Counted from the stretch's first letter, positions 45,502 through 58,545 are shown. The stretch: DNA of 64,000 bases from Lepturacanthus savala (GCA_030544235.1 CM060464.1:30006152-30070151); one strand, 5' to 3'. The notes: generated by a model not told the origin, from the sequence alone. Made by a program: numbers and translations.

Positions 45502-46158
45502 CAGTAGTGGGAGAAGTATTCAGATATTTTATTTGAATAAAAGTAGTAATGCAGAAATATAAAAATACTTAATTACAACTAAAAGGTCAGTACATAAATA
45601 TTAGCTGTAACATGTACTTAAAGAATGAATGCAAGACAAACAACCATCTAATTGATATATAATTATTTAGACATTAAAGGCGGCTACTTCAGTCTACAAT
45701 TAGCTAGTTTAGTCCAGTGGTTCCCAACTTAGGGGTTGGGCCCCTCCAAAGGGTCAGCAGATAAATGTGAGATTCTGATTCACAGATCTGTGTTTATGTT
45801 TTGGACTTTTTCTCTAACATTTGATTTTTGGTGAAATATTGGCTCATCTGAACATTGACATGTAGCTGTTAACAACTCAGACATGTGAAATGTGAGCCAG
45901 CTACACTCTGCTGTCTGAGACATCAAAGACTAAAAGGTTGAGACCACTGGTTTCAACTATAACTATGTGTTGTATGTTAGAAGCTTGTTCTCTTATCGGT
46001 TCTGCCAAATTTGCATCTGAAAAGAAACTAAAGTTGTCAGGTAAATATATAGTGGAAGAATATTCCGTTCTGACAGGTAGTGCAGTGAAAGTATGAAGTA
46101 GCATCAAATGGAAATGTTCAAGTACAGGTACCTAAGTAGGTACATTACTCATTTGGTA
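45502..46158. repeat. Dispersed 'agtaaaagta' repeat, interrupted by a hAT MITE
   Basis: The left part has 'cagtagtgggagaagtattc' and 'aaaaatacttaattacaac'. The right part has 'gaagtagcatcaaatggaaa', 'tcaagtacaggtacct' and 'gtacattactca'. It is the same family as 8943-10238 and 57447-57550. The element at 45715-45949 splits it. Confidence 0.6.
45715..45949. mobile_element. hAT-type MITE, 235 bp, degraded 8-bp TSD
   Basis: The left end is CAGTGGTTCCCAAC; the right end inverted is CAGTGGTCTCAACC. The flanks GTTTAGTC (45707-45714) and GTTTCAAC (45950-45957) agree at 5 of 8 bases, consistent with an old duplication. It is inserted in the surrounding dispersed repeat. Confidence 0.75.
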
Positions 46159-46695
46159 TGTTTGTGAATGCTATGATATTGGCAAGAGGCTAAATACCCG
46201 ATGACAGGCTGATGATACATTTTTGAGTTTGAAGTGCATTTTGTGAAACAACCTCCCTTCTTACAGGGAGGTTGAACCTGTTAGACTGATGTTTTCATAG
46301 ACCTCAGTATTAAACTTTATTGTACTTTAGATGATGATGTGTTCTGCAAATTTATGCAAAGCTGTGGCACTAAAATTCCACTTCTTACACCCTTTTGAGC
46401 TGTATCTCATTTAGCATCCCCATTCAACATTAACAAATGTTCTTTGGTTCGCATGATTTGTATTTAAAATTGTGCCAACTTGAATCTTTTCACTATTCAT
46501 TTGTATAGCAGGAACTTGACATGTTTCCTGGAATTACACTGCATGTAGAAAATTTTAATCCCCACTCTCATTTTATCTCAGCCGCTCACTTGATTTGAGA
46601 AATCTCTGTAACAAAAGGTTGCACAGCCTGCCAAATGCAGGTAATTAGGATCCTTCCAATTCCCCACTGGGGCATTTCCCCCCAAATACTGTGGC
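46159..46695. other. No gene seen
   Basis: Noncoding. A small hairpin (CAACCTCCCT ... AGGGAGGTTG) lies at about 46250-46275. Confidence 0.5.
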
Positions 46696-47083
46696 TCTGT
46701 GGGTTTTTAGGTTCTCCAGCTTCTTCCCACAGTCCAAAAAGGTTAATTGGAGATGCTAATTTGCCCATAGGTGTGTGCCCCATGATTGGCTGGGGACCAT
46801 CTGGGGTGTATCCCTTAGTGATGGGAATTGTTGTTCACTTTGAAGAACTAGTTTAGTTCACATCATTCAGTAAAAAAACCCGTTCACTCCGTGCATTCCG
46901 CTCTCCGCGGCTCGCACCCACTAACAGGTGAGTGGTTCAGTGAACAGCTTGCACCCACTAACAGGTTTGTGACCGACACAACACTAGTATCCCTGCCTCT
47001 CACTTGTAATAGGCTGGGATTGGCTCCAGCAGATCCCTGCAACCCTAATGAAGAATAAACAGGTATATAAGATGAATGAATTA
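46696..47083 (+). mobile_element. SINE copy interrupted by a hAT MITE
   Basis: It has 'ttcccacagtccaaaa', 'gtgccccatgattggctgg', 'gggattggctccagcagat' and an AATAAACAGGTATA end, as in the full-length SINE at 35674-36033. The tRNA-like head is missing. The body is split between 46815 and 46995 by the 171-bp insertion. Confidence 0.75.
46816..46986. mobile_element. hAT-type MITE, 171 bp, perfect 8-bp TSD
   Basis: GTATCCCT occurs at 46808-46815 and 46987-46994. The ends are TAGTGATGGG and, inverted, TAGTGTTGTG. The interior repeats GCACCCACTAACAGGT twice. It is inserted in the SINE, whose sequence is continuous once the element and one TSD copy are removed. Confidence 0.85.
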
Positions 47084-47541
47084 ATATATATGGGAGCCTA
47101 TGGGATGGAATGAATCATCACATTGTCTTGGAGAACAAAAAAGAAATCTTGAATTTTTTTTTTCCAACTTCCTAGAAAACTTGTTCTGATTCTCAAAATG
47201 TGCTCAAAATATCTCAAAAGATTTACTGAATTTGAATGGGCAGCATTTAAGTTCAGCCTCATTGACTCTATTACACAGATTTTCAAAGAGAAGCAGGTCT
47301 AACCTCTGTTAAATTTGCTAATGTCTCCAAAATCTTTACTGTCGAAACACCACATCACACCAAAACTTTTGTGAAGTCCGTAGATAATACCTTTGTCAGT
47401 CAAAGCTCTAATGGGAGACCAGGACAGAGGAAGAAAATGCTGTATTTCTCTACATTTCTGCTCAGGCCACAGCTCGTTAAGGTTTATAAAAAAGCACCTG
47501 GTGCTCGTTAACATGTCCCACCCATACACATATGATGAATC
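47084..47541. other. No gene supported; flank of hAT element
   Basis: A minus-strand frame of 96 codons (47299-47589) crosses the left boundary of the hAT element at 47542. It matches no family I recognise, so it is unlikely to be a host gene. Confidence 0.45.
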
Positions 47542-48011
47542 CAGTGGCGATTTGTGATCTTTCAAACAGGGGAAGCTCATATTTGCCATACATTATAAAC
47601 GTGTTATTTACAGACATCCCAAGTTCCAAAAAGTAATTTCAGGGAGATGTTTGTTGTTTATCTAGATGTTTACTGGAACTTCTGGGAGACTTGGGCCAAT
47701 GTTAGCATTGTTTGCCATCATGTCTGCTAGCTGGTCACTAGCCAGGTATGATTGCACTATGGAACGAAAGGTAATTAAAACTAGAATAACAACAATAACA
47801 ATAAGAACAAGGAAATTTTAATATTTCTAGAACAATGAAATACCCGGAAGTTCTTGACAGTGGCTCCGTGATGCCCGCGAGTCGGGTAAAATATCCCGGA
47901 TTTTATACTATGCGAGTGTTGTTTTTCTATAAATATGCAACGCGAGAGAGAGCGTGCAGGCAAAACAGTAACTCGTGTATTATACGTGGATCGCTTCGAT
48001 TGCGCAGGCAC

Positions 48012-48072
<61 letters not shown>

Positions 48073-48467
48073 GCGATGGATAAACATCTCCATCTCCATC
48101 TCCAAACTACAGTCTGCTTTTCGTCCAATCACCATGCATCACCACTACATTCTGATTTTCCTCCAATCACCATGCAGATGCTCAGCGTCCAGGCCCCGCC
48201 CACACTTCATTGACTCCCAGAGACGCTCAGCGTCCGGGCGGGCTCTAATTTTCAGCATTTATCCATATGGTATGGGAATGTACGGACATGTCATTTATTT
48301 ATTTATGATAAGTAGCTGATTCTAAAAGAACTTGTCTTCAAGATGAACATGTTCTAACAGATTTATAGTCAATAAATGTTAATGCAGCTGCACAAATTTG
48401 GCCATTTATTTTTTGACAGGGCAGAGGAAGTTCAGCTTCCCTTGCAGTCTTAAAGAAATCACCACTG
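47542..48467. mobile_element. Non-autonomous hAT element, 926 bp, perfect 8-bp TSD
   Basis: GATGAATC at 47534-47541 and 48468-48475 flank ends CAGTGGCGATTT and, inverted, CAGTGGTGATTT. Similarity continues about 45 bp inward (GGGAAGCT on both arms). There is no transposase. The interior carries a GA microsatellite and a CpG-rich block at about 47860-48240 unlike the AT-rich surroundings. Confidence 0.88.
48014..48071. repeat. (GA)n microsatellite
   Basis: About 29 GA units inside the hAT element. Confidence 0.97.
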
Positions 48468-48511
48468 GATGAATCAGACTGACAGAATGCAGGTCATCAT
48501 AACGTTTGTCA

Positions 48512-49469
<958 letters not shown>

Positions 49470-50264
49470 CACGTTCGGCAACCTGCGGCTCTAGAGCTGC
49501 AGCGACTCTTTAGGGCCCCCATAGTGGCTCCCCGGGCCTTTTTCAAAAATGTATGAAAATGGAAAACAATGGGGGGGGATATATTTTTTTAATTAATATG
49601 ATTCTGTAGGAGGACAAACATGACAAAACCTTCTTAACATATTCCAATTCCAATACTGTACTGTAAAAACGTGTATAATAAACATTAAATTTCAACATTT
49701 CTGTCAACGAAGATTTATGTCATAGCCTGCAACATTTCAGCGCCGCGATGCCAGGCAGCTGCTGCTGTAATTAAACAGGATGTGTAATAAGTCATTTTAA
49801 TGCACAGAAATGCACTGAATTAAACTGGCTTTATATAGTGTACTTACCTTTTCAAAAGGCTGCTGTTTATTGTTTTATAACTGCAGGCTGTGTTTTATTG
49901 CACTCTGCTGCCCAGATAAGCAGGGAAAGAAGATGATTGTATTGTATTTTTTTTCAATTCCTCAAAATAAAAATGAATGAACTAAAAATCTGTTTTTTTA
50001 TTGTATTTATATAATTTCATCACTGCAACAAAACATAATATATTATGAAAGTTAAACTTAAAGCAGCAAATATGATACAGCAGAGTAGTCATGTGGTGTC
50101 TCATTCTCACCAGGATGAGCTGCAGGGAAAATAAACATTTAATCATGAATACTCATTATGTAGTTGTAGCCTGCTTAGTTATTTTGATAGTAGGCTAATA
50201 TAGCTAATATACACTTACAGCCTTCATATATGGCTCTTTAAACGTTTTGGGTTGTCGACCCTTG
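49470..50264. mobile_element. Probable hAT-type element, ~795 bp
   Basis: The left end 'cacgttcggcaacctgcggc' and the right end 'tatggctctttaaacg..gttgtcgacccttg' form the imperfect inverted pair CGGCAACC/GGTTGTCG with GGCTCTTTA words. This is a pattern I recall from vertebrate non-autonomous hAT elements. The duplication could not be fixed. No coding sequence. Confidence 0.55.
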
Positions 50265-50435
50265 GTCTAAACAGAAAGGTACAAATGTTTGTAATGCAGT
50301 AAAAAAACAACTACAGGTTCATTTGCATGGCTGATTGCTTATTACTTGGACCCAACAGTATTAACATGAATAATAATGTCAACATTAGTCATATTTTTAT
50401 TAATATAGATTTTATTTAAAAACTAGAAAAACACT

Positions 50436-50735
50436 GAGGGCGCAGACCTCTGCCAAGAACTGAACTGAGCTATACATTACCAAGATATCACCACTAGGTG
50501 ACCCCGAATGATGGCACCTGTTTGAAGATCCATTTACCACAATGTTACCATGCAACACAATAGGATTTCTTCCAGATAATTTCCAAAATGTAATTATCTG
50601 TTCATGGTACCGTTCGCAACATTCATTGAAAGTTTGATGAAAATCAGGGCCGAACTTTTTGAGTTATCCTGCTCGCAGACAGACCGTCAATCACCGGTGA
50701 AAACATAACGTCCTTGGTGAAGGTAGTAATTAGGG
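50436..50735. repeat. Dispersed repeat copy (longest of three)
   Basis: The same family as 44598-44808 and 52500-52678, with 'gcagacctctgccaag', 'ggcacctgtttgaagatcca', 'gttcatggtaccgttcgcaa' and 'ccttggtgaaggtagtaat'. No coding potential seen. Confidence 0.65.
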
Positions 50736-51201
50736 TCGTAGTAGTAGGTAGTAGACATGGAAGCAGTGAGCCAGAGTGGAAGCCTCAATTACTATCAGTG
50801 CACGCTGTCATCCTGCTGACTGCTGCACACTAGTCAGCACAACTTTTTTCAGTTGTCCGGCAGTGTTCATGTATTGATATCAGCAACGCTATAGCAGCGC
50901 GCAGAGATACAAAGGGAGAGAAAGTAGAGCCAAGTGATTACGAGGTGTGACTTTTTCGTGGATATTGGTTTTGTGATACAAATAAATGACTCTTTTAAAC
51001 ACATGCTGTTTTCAGGAGAAAGATATCTTATTTTAGTGTTGCAGGAAACCTGCCGGACTACTTTGGTTTTGACCAGCACTGGACGAGAACATGGCTCACA
51101 GGAAACTATTGCGGGTAAATCAGTGTATGACACCATACACTGATAGGGATGTCAAATATCCCAAACCAGCCCTTCAATCGCAATCAGTCCAAATACCTGA
51201 G
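50736..51201. other. No gene seen
   Basis: Overlapping short frames on both strands at 50867-51143 (69-89 codons) have no recognisable motif. Confidence 0.45.
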
Positions 51202-51253
51202 TGGCAGTGGTGGGACTTGAACCCACGCCTCCTGAGAGACTGGAGCCTTAATT
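51202..51253 (-). pseudogene. tRNA-Leu(AAG)-like fragment, 3' half
   Basis: On the minus strand it reads from the anticodon loop (TTAAGGC, anticodon AAG) through TCCAG, a variable arm and the T-arm GTGGGTTCAAGTCCCAC to CACTGCCA. The 5' half is missing and is replaced by SINE sequence from about 51253. Cannot be a working tRNA. Confidence 0.75.
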
Positions 51254-51395
51254 GGTGCATGAGTGAATGGTGTGTGTGCCCCATGATAGACTGGCAACCT
51301 GTCTGGGGTGCATCCCTGCCTCCTGCCTGTAATACGCTGGGATTGGCTCCAGCAGACTCCTGTTACTCTAGTAAGGAACAAGTAGGTATAGAAAA
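51254..51395 (+). mobile_element. SINE 3' half fused to tRNA-Leu fragment
   Basis: It begins within 'ttaattgg..tgagtgaatgg' and continues 'gtgtgtgccccatgatagac', 'acgctgggattggctccagc' and 'aacaagtaggtatag'. The junction with the tRNA fragment shares TTAA on both parents. Confidence 0.7.
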
Positions 51396-51530
51396 ATGTC
51401 TGCATGTTACAAGAATGCAGAATCTACCAATGTGACACCTTTTCAGCAATGTAGACTGACCTTCATTCTAAAGATTAGCAGCACCTGCTTGTAGGGGTAG
51501 AGAGAATCTCCACATAACAGGAGGTAAAGA

Positions 51531-51612
51531 TGGCAGTGGTGGGATTTGAACCCACAACCCCATAGAGACTGGAGCCTAAAGAGAGCACCTTAGACCATTA
51601 AGCCACACTACC
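51531..51612 (-). pseudogene. tRNA-Leu(TAG)-like sequence, decayed
   Basis: An 82-nt sequence with a complete acceptor stem (GGTAGTG pairs with CACTGCC, one G-T), an intact T-arm (GTGGG-TTCAAAT-CCCAC) and a B box GGTTCAAATCC. The anticodon loop TTTAGGC gives anticodon TAG. It has the long variable region typical of leucine tRNAs. The anticodon stem pairs at only 2 of 5 positions and the A box is altered (TGGCTTAATGG). I therefore call it a pseudogene, though transcription by pol III is conceivable. Confidence 0.75.
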
Positions 51613-52130
51613 TTCCCAACACATGTAATGGACGTGTGATATTTCCAAAAAACAAGACAGAAAATCAATCACCATTTTAACCGCCAACATCTATATTGAT
51701 ATCAGTGCTGCTATTTATTATTATTAAGTGGCACATGTTATAAGCAGCAATTTCCTATGTGCCTCTATTGAAGTCTGAAATATTGTCCAGGGTGCAACAC
51801 TGATATCCAGTTCAGTCTCTTGCTGTGGTAAGTACAGGTCAGGTAAGTACAGGTCCATCAAATACAGAATCCCTTGACAGGTGAAAACATGAAATCTCAC
51901 TCCTTTAACAAATGTATAAATAGCAGCGGATGGCGTTGATCCATCAACCTCTGCATTATAGGCTTAGCCGTACCACTCCGCTTTCTGAGAAGAATGCCGC
52001 CCGCATTTCACCAATTTCAAAGAACGTGAATAGTTTCAACCCAACTAATGCAAAGGAGTATATAACTGCTCTGAGCCACACTGAAAGTGTGAAAGTACCA
52101 GAATGCCAAAGAGGTGAATTTTCATACCAC
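51613..52130. other. Spacer between tRNA-Leu-like sequences; no gene seen
   Basis: Noncoding sequence. A short tandem near 51829-51853 (GTAAGTACAGGTC repeated) is visible. Confidence 0.5.
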
Positions 52131-52208
52131 AGCAGTGGTGGGATTCAAACCAACATCTGAGAGAATGAAGCCTTAACCCAGCACCTTAGTCGACTCTACC
52201 ACACTACC
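52131..52208 (-). pseudogene. tRNA-Leu(AAG)-like sequence, decayed
   Basis: A 78-nt sequence. The acceptor GGTAGTG pairs with CACTGC(T). The D-region retains CTAAGGTGCTGGG, the anticodon loop reads TTAAGGC (anticodon AAG), and the T-arm is TTGGTTTGAATCCCAC with a mismatched stem. The loss of pairing and the altered A box argue against function. Confidence 0.7.
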
Positions 52209-52499
52209 TGTCTGGGAGGCTATGTTCACAGCTCTGAAAGATCTATCAAATATTTAACAATAAAAAAGGTGTAGCCAAGTTCTGCAAGAGCACATACAGC
52301 ATTAGCTGCTTGCAACATAATTATGTTGTCCACTATAGGAGAAAAGAGGAAGGTTTGTTGAGGCAGTTGTGGCAACAAGGGAATGGATGAATAAGATGTT
52401 GACTCAATGGAATGGTTTTTAATTGACATTTGGCCTTGCACATGCATTCCATGACTTCAAACATACGTCTTTTCTGTAAAGCCTTCTGAATTTATACAG
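52209..52499. other. No gene seen
   Basis: A 73-codon minus-strand frame (52226-52447) has no recognisable motif. Confidence 0.5.
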
Positions 52500-52678
52500 A
52501 AAAAAAGAATTTCTTTCAGATCAAAATTGTATCATCTGTTCATGGAGCCATTTCCAACATTCATTGAAACTTTGATGAAAATCCAGCCTGAACTTTTTGA
52601 GGTATTTTGCTAACAAACAGACAGAAAGACAGAAAAATACTGGCAATCACATAACCTCCTTGGTGGAGGTAATAATAA
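52500..52678. repeat. Dispersed repeat copy, 3' half
   Basis: 'gtatcatctgttcatgg', 'ttcattgaaactttgatgaa', 'gaactttttgagg' and 'aacctccttggtggaggtaa' match 50560-50735. Confidence 0.65.
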
Positions 52679-52734
52679 ATAAATAAAAGAAAAAGAAACA
52701 GCAACATGACGCATGAGCAGGTGCATGAGTGACT

Positions 52735-53044
52735 CATTAGGGTCGCAGGGGTCTGCTGGAGCCTATCCCAGGGCATTACGGCAAGAGGCAGGGATACACC
52801 CCAGATGGTCGCCAGCCAATCGTGGGGCACACACACCATTCACGCACACACTCGCCAATTAACCTGAGCATGTTTTTGGACTGTGGGAGGAAGCCGGAGT
52901 ACCCGGTGAAAACCCACGCAGATACGGGGAGAACATGCAAACTCCACACAGAAAGGTCCCAGACCCAGGACCAAGGAGGTCTTGAATCTGCGACCTTCTT
53001 GCTGTGAGGCAACAGCGCTAACCCCTGCGCCACCGTGTCGCCCT
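52735..53044 (-). mobile_element. SINE, 3'-truncated
   Basis: Reverse orientation. It has an intact tRNA-like head (GGTGGCGCAGGGGTTAGCGC at the A box, ATTCAAGACC at the B box) and a body to 'agacccctgcgaccctaatg'. The AATAAGCAGGTATAG tail is absent. A TA microsatellite lies next to its 5' end. Confidence 0.8.
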
Positions 53045-53054
53045 GTTTTTTTTT

Positions 53055-54769
<1,715 letters not shown>

Positions 54770-55511
54770 TACCGTTTTCCGGACTATAAGTCGCTCCGGA
54801 GTACAAGTCGCACCGGCCATAAAATGCATAATAAAGAAGGAAAAAACATATATAAGTCGCACTGGAGTATAAGTCGCATTTTGGGGGGAAATGTATTTGA
54901 TAAAAAAAGAACAGACATATAATTTTAAATTTAAATGACGAACAATTTAAAATAAAAATACAATACAGGCAACAACAGGCTGAACGATATGCTTACGTTA
55001 CATAACACAACAACACCATGCCTGGTATGTTAACACAACATATTAAGAGTTATTCCAATAACTATAGCATAAATAACATGCTAAGAAGTTTACCAAAACC
55101 ATCCGTTTCACTCCAAATACCCGCTAAATAAAATCCAATGAAATCTTCATCCTCGGTTTCACTTTTCATCAACTCCTCTAACTCTGGAGATAGAAGACGC
55201 AGCGCTTCCTCTTCTACATTGATGACGTCAGACGTTATATTTTACTACTTGCAGCTTGTAATCTGCAGAATATGATTTTCTTTTCGGTGCCATTTTTGTT
55301 AAGCTCTTCTCAGTTGTTTTTAAAAGTTACCGCAAGTTACATCAACACAAGCCTAGAGCGCCCTCTTGCGGTTTAGTGTGAAAATAACATGTCAAATGAT
55401 ATACCGGTAATAATGTGTTAATAATTTCACACATAAATCGCTCCAGAGTATAAGACGCAGCCCCGGCCAAACTATGAAAAAAACGTGACTTATAGTCTGG
55501 AAAATACAGTA
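54770..55511. mobile_element. 742-bp inverted-repeat element ('ttttccggactataagtcgc')
   Basis: The left end TACCGTTTTCCGGACTATAA and the right end, inverted, TACTGTATTTTCCAGACTAT are near-matching termini. Subterminal TATAAGTCGCA/TATAAGACGCA words recur inside both ends. No coding frame. It resembles a widespread vertebrate repeat I cannot place in a superfamily; no clear target duplication. Confidence 0.75.
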
Positions 55512-56256
55512 AATATTGTTGGTTTCATAGCAGCTTTGCTTATCAGTACCTATACATAGCAGTGACAATGCAATGACAAAAGGAATGATGAGGACTCTCC
55601 TCATGTGGGTAGTAGTTATAATTTGTTTTAATGAACACAAATAATAATACTGAGTAATAAAAATAAGACAGAAACAAATGATAATAATGATAAATGTTAT
55701 AAAAAATAAAATAAATCATATTTTCGTGTTGCAAAGGGACTGCAGATGTAAATTAGCAGTCTTCATTGCTACAACAAATAAAATATAAGCATCTTTTTAA
55801 AATTATTTTTTTTAAATATTGTACAAATAAATGAAATGAATAAAATTAAATCTACTCACTTGTGTCACACCCTATCTTTCTGAAATATTTACCAAACAAA
55901 TATCCAGCATTGCTGATATCAGCTATAGTATCTTGAACATCTTAAAAACTTCCCTGACTGTTCTATACATTTCAGACCATATTATATAATAAGTAGGATG
56001 TGTATTTATTTTTACTTTAATTTCCACTTAATTACTATTTGGAACCCATTTTACTAGAAGCTGAATTATAAAATTATTGCAATAATATATCACATATAAT
56101 GCATAATGTTATAATAATCACTTTTGAACAGTTCCGTTTCTTATTGTGTTCATACTTGTGCCCATTATTCTTTCTTCAAAGCAGTTAGTTGTGGGGTAAT
56201 GCTGAGTATACATGCTGCATTGTTAGGGAACAGGTGCGAATATTTAGGATTGCAGA
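55512..56256. other. No gene seen
   Basis: Very AT-rich noncoding sequence. Confidence 0.5.
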
Positions 56257-56306
56257 ATTATCATCCTAAAAGGAACGCTGCATGCCTTCCTTTTTAGGAT
56301 GATAAT
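56257..56306. repeat. Hairpin, 19-20-bp stem with 11-nt loop
   Basis: ATTATCATCCTAAAAGGAA at 56257-56275 pairs with 56287-56306 with a single one-base bulge. The loop is CGCTGCATGCC. The stem is short for a miRNA precursor. It could be a tiny MITE or a structured RNA. Confidence 0.75.
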
Positions 56307-57446
56307 CAGAGCAAATAGGATGTTGTTTGACTAGTGAAATAAATAGGTTACTTTAGTGGAAAGTTTGAACACTTTGACCCACGACTCATGCAGTGAAAAG
56401 TATCTCCATTTATTTATTTATTTATTATTTTTTTTTAATTTCAGAATGTCAGCAGCAAGGAGAAAGCAAACTGCAAAATCTAGGCTGACAACTGATTCTG
56501 TTTCACTGATAGAGAGCTTCTTGTTCTTGGAATCCATTATGTGGGAACAACCAGGCAAATGTACCAACCCAACTACAACCTTGAATATGAAAAGAGCTTG
56601 AATTGTGAATTTTTCAATTAAGTTAATGGTTCATATATTTACACTTTTTTTCCTGGGTTGTAAAACACAGTTTCTCAATAATGGCTTGTATATGCTGACA
56701 AATAATCCCCCCCTGTGTTGTGTCTTATTATTGTTGGTGGACCTGAAGGAATTGCACCTTTATTAAAATTCACAAAGTTTACAGTTGCATCATTAGATAG
56801 CTTACCTCTGAAGTGCTGCTTTGGAATTGTAGACCTTTTATTAACCAAATCAACCAACTGGGTCATTATCTGCCACCCAAAGGCATTGTCTGAGATATGG
56901 GCATCCAGAGCACAATCCAGTCCTCGGTGGAAGAATCCAGGCTGAGGGAAGTGATGCTCAACTCCACCATAGCAGAATCAACAGTCAACTCTGAGCTTTA
57001 ATATTCGCTGTGGAGGATGAAGTCGATAAAATATGAAGCTGGGTGAATCAAAAAGGACATTTTGTTGCAGATGTCAAGGCAGCCACACTGCATGAAGCTG
57101 TCGGAGTGCAGTATGGATTTCATATTCCAGAGGAGAATAAGCCTGACAACATCTCAACTATTGTCCCAATATGATTTCTTGACTCACATAAGTTACTTTG
57201 AGGCTAGTCTCAAAGGAGACAAACAGCAGCTTAACCTTATAGGCAGGAGTCAATATGTCAATTACATCGCCAGCAACTGGAAGGAGAGATGTGATTAGCT
57301 GTAGAAATGTAGCAGTCACGCTCCATCACTGCTTCAGTCTGACAGCCGCCTATTAGCCAAAGGGAAGGAGCAGAACATAACTGAGATGAATGTGCTTGCA
57401 GCTTTTTTGCAGTGTGTTGATTCATGTTCCTTCATTTCACTGGGAC
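56307..57446. other. No gene supported
   Basis: Frames of 60-81 codons (for example 56356-56601, 56715-56945 and 57062-57298 on plus) are non-overlapping and vaguely protein-like but match no family I recognise. Some may be remnants of a transposable element protein. Confidence 0.4.
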
Positions 57447-57550
57447 CCAGGGGTGGAGGAAGTGTTGAGGTTTTGTACATAAGTAAAAGTACCATTACCC
57501 TGAAATGCATTTGCTAAAATAAAGGTAAAAGTACTACATCAAAAATTTGT
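57447..57550. repeat. Dispersed 'agtaaaagtac' repeat fragment
   Basis: 'ggtggaggaagtgttgagg', 'aagtaaaagtaccattaccc' and 'aggtaaaagtactacatc' match the family at 8943 and 45502. It abuts the LINE fragment. Confidence 0.55.
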
Positions 57551-57555
57551 AGAAC

Positions 57556-58318
57556 TGGGTGGGACTTACTGGCACAGCACAGTGGTTTGAGTCTTACTTA
57601 AAGGGCAGAGACTACTTTATGACCATAGGTAACTACATATCTGAACATACAGACATAACCCCTGGAGTCCCCCAAGGTTCAATTTTGGGTCTTCTACTAT
57701 TCAACATTTACATGCTCCCACTAGTTAAGATTATAGAAAACTAAAAAATAACTACAATTATGTAGATGACACATACATTTATATCAGCATTTCACCAAGA
57801 GATTATAATCCTATGCAAAAACTGAGTAAATGCATCAAGCAAATCAATGATTGGATGTGCCAGAATTTTCTCCAAATAAACAAAGATAAAACTGAGGTAC
57901 TTGTTTTGGAACCAAAGAGGAACAATTAAAAGTCATTGCTCAGTTTCAACCAATGATGTTAAAACCCACAGGTGTCTCTAAAAAATCAATCAGACAGCTG
58001 CAGCTAGTTCAAACTGTTGCTGCTAGTCCACACTAAGACTAAAGGAATAGATCATATCACTCCAGTTCTAGGTTCAGGTTCTAGGTTTATAAAGCATTGA
58101 ATGGTCTAGGGCCTAGGTATATCTCTGACATGCTGATCCCTTGTGAACCATCCACACCTCCTAGATGGTCTGGGACAGGTCTGCTTTCTGTTCCCAGAGT
58201 CAGAACTAAATATGGAGATGCCTATGCCCCACAGAAGAAAAAAAGTTCCTGGAAGAATCTCCCAGAGAAGTGCAGGTCTGCTGCAACTCTCACTGTTTTT
58301 AAGTCAGAGCAGAAGACT
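57556..58318 (+). pseudogene. L2/CR1-like LINE reverse transcriptase fragment, broken
   Basis: The plus-strand translation in shifting frames gives conserved RT segments. GTAQWFESYLKGR and TPGVPQGSILGLLLFNIYML lie at about 57570-57715. Then YVDDTYIYISI near 57758-57790, with the YxDD catalytic motif in another frame, and INDWMCQNFLQINKDKTEVL at about 57845-57905. Further on NGLGPRYISDML, GLLSVPRVRTKYGDAYAP and a KKSSWKNLPEKCRSA segment (58100-58280) give the C-terminal region found in fish LINEs of this kind. Several frameshifts and stops, and both ends missing, show a dead copy. The clade is inferred from motif wording; I could not align it. Confidence 0.8.
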
Positions 58319-58325
58319 TTTCTGA

Positions 58326-58545
58326 GGCAGGGATACACCCTAGATGGTCACCAGCCTATCGTGGAGCACACACACCATTTACTCACACCTACGGACATGC
58401 ATGTTTTTGGACTGTGGGAGAAAGCCGGAGTATCCAGTGAAAATCCACGCAGACACAGGGAGAACATGAAACTCCACACAGAAAGGTCCCAGACCAAGGA
58501 AGTCTTGAACCTGCGACCTTCTTGCTGTGAGGCACTGTGTCGCCC
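58326..58545 (-). mobile_element. SINE fragment joined to LINE remnant
   Basis: Reverse orientation: 'ggcagggatacaccctagat', 'tttttggactgtggga', 'aaggtcccagaccaagga' and 'cttgaacctgcgacctt..tgtcgccc' correspond to the SINE head and body. It starts within a few bases of the last LINE codons, without a spacer. Confidence 0.75.

Noticed and set aside
45009..45536. 175-codon plus-strand frame
   Set aside because: It reads straight through a perfect palindrome and into a dispersed repeat, with no recognised domain.
51531..51612. Functional tRNA-Leu(TAG) gene
   Set aside because: Anticodon stem pairs at only 2 of 5 positions and the A box is altered, despite good acceptor and T arms.
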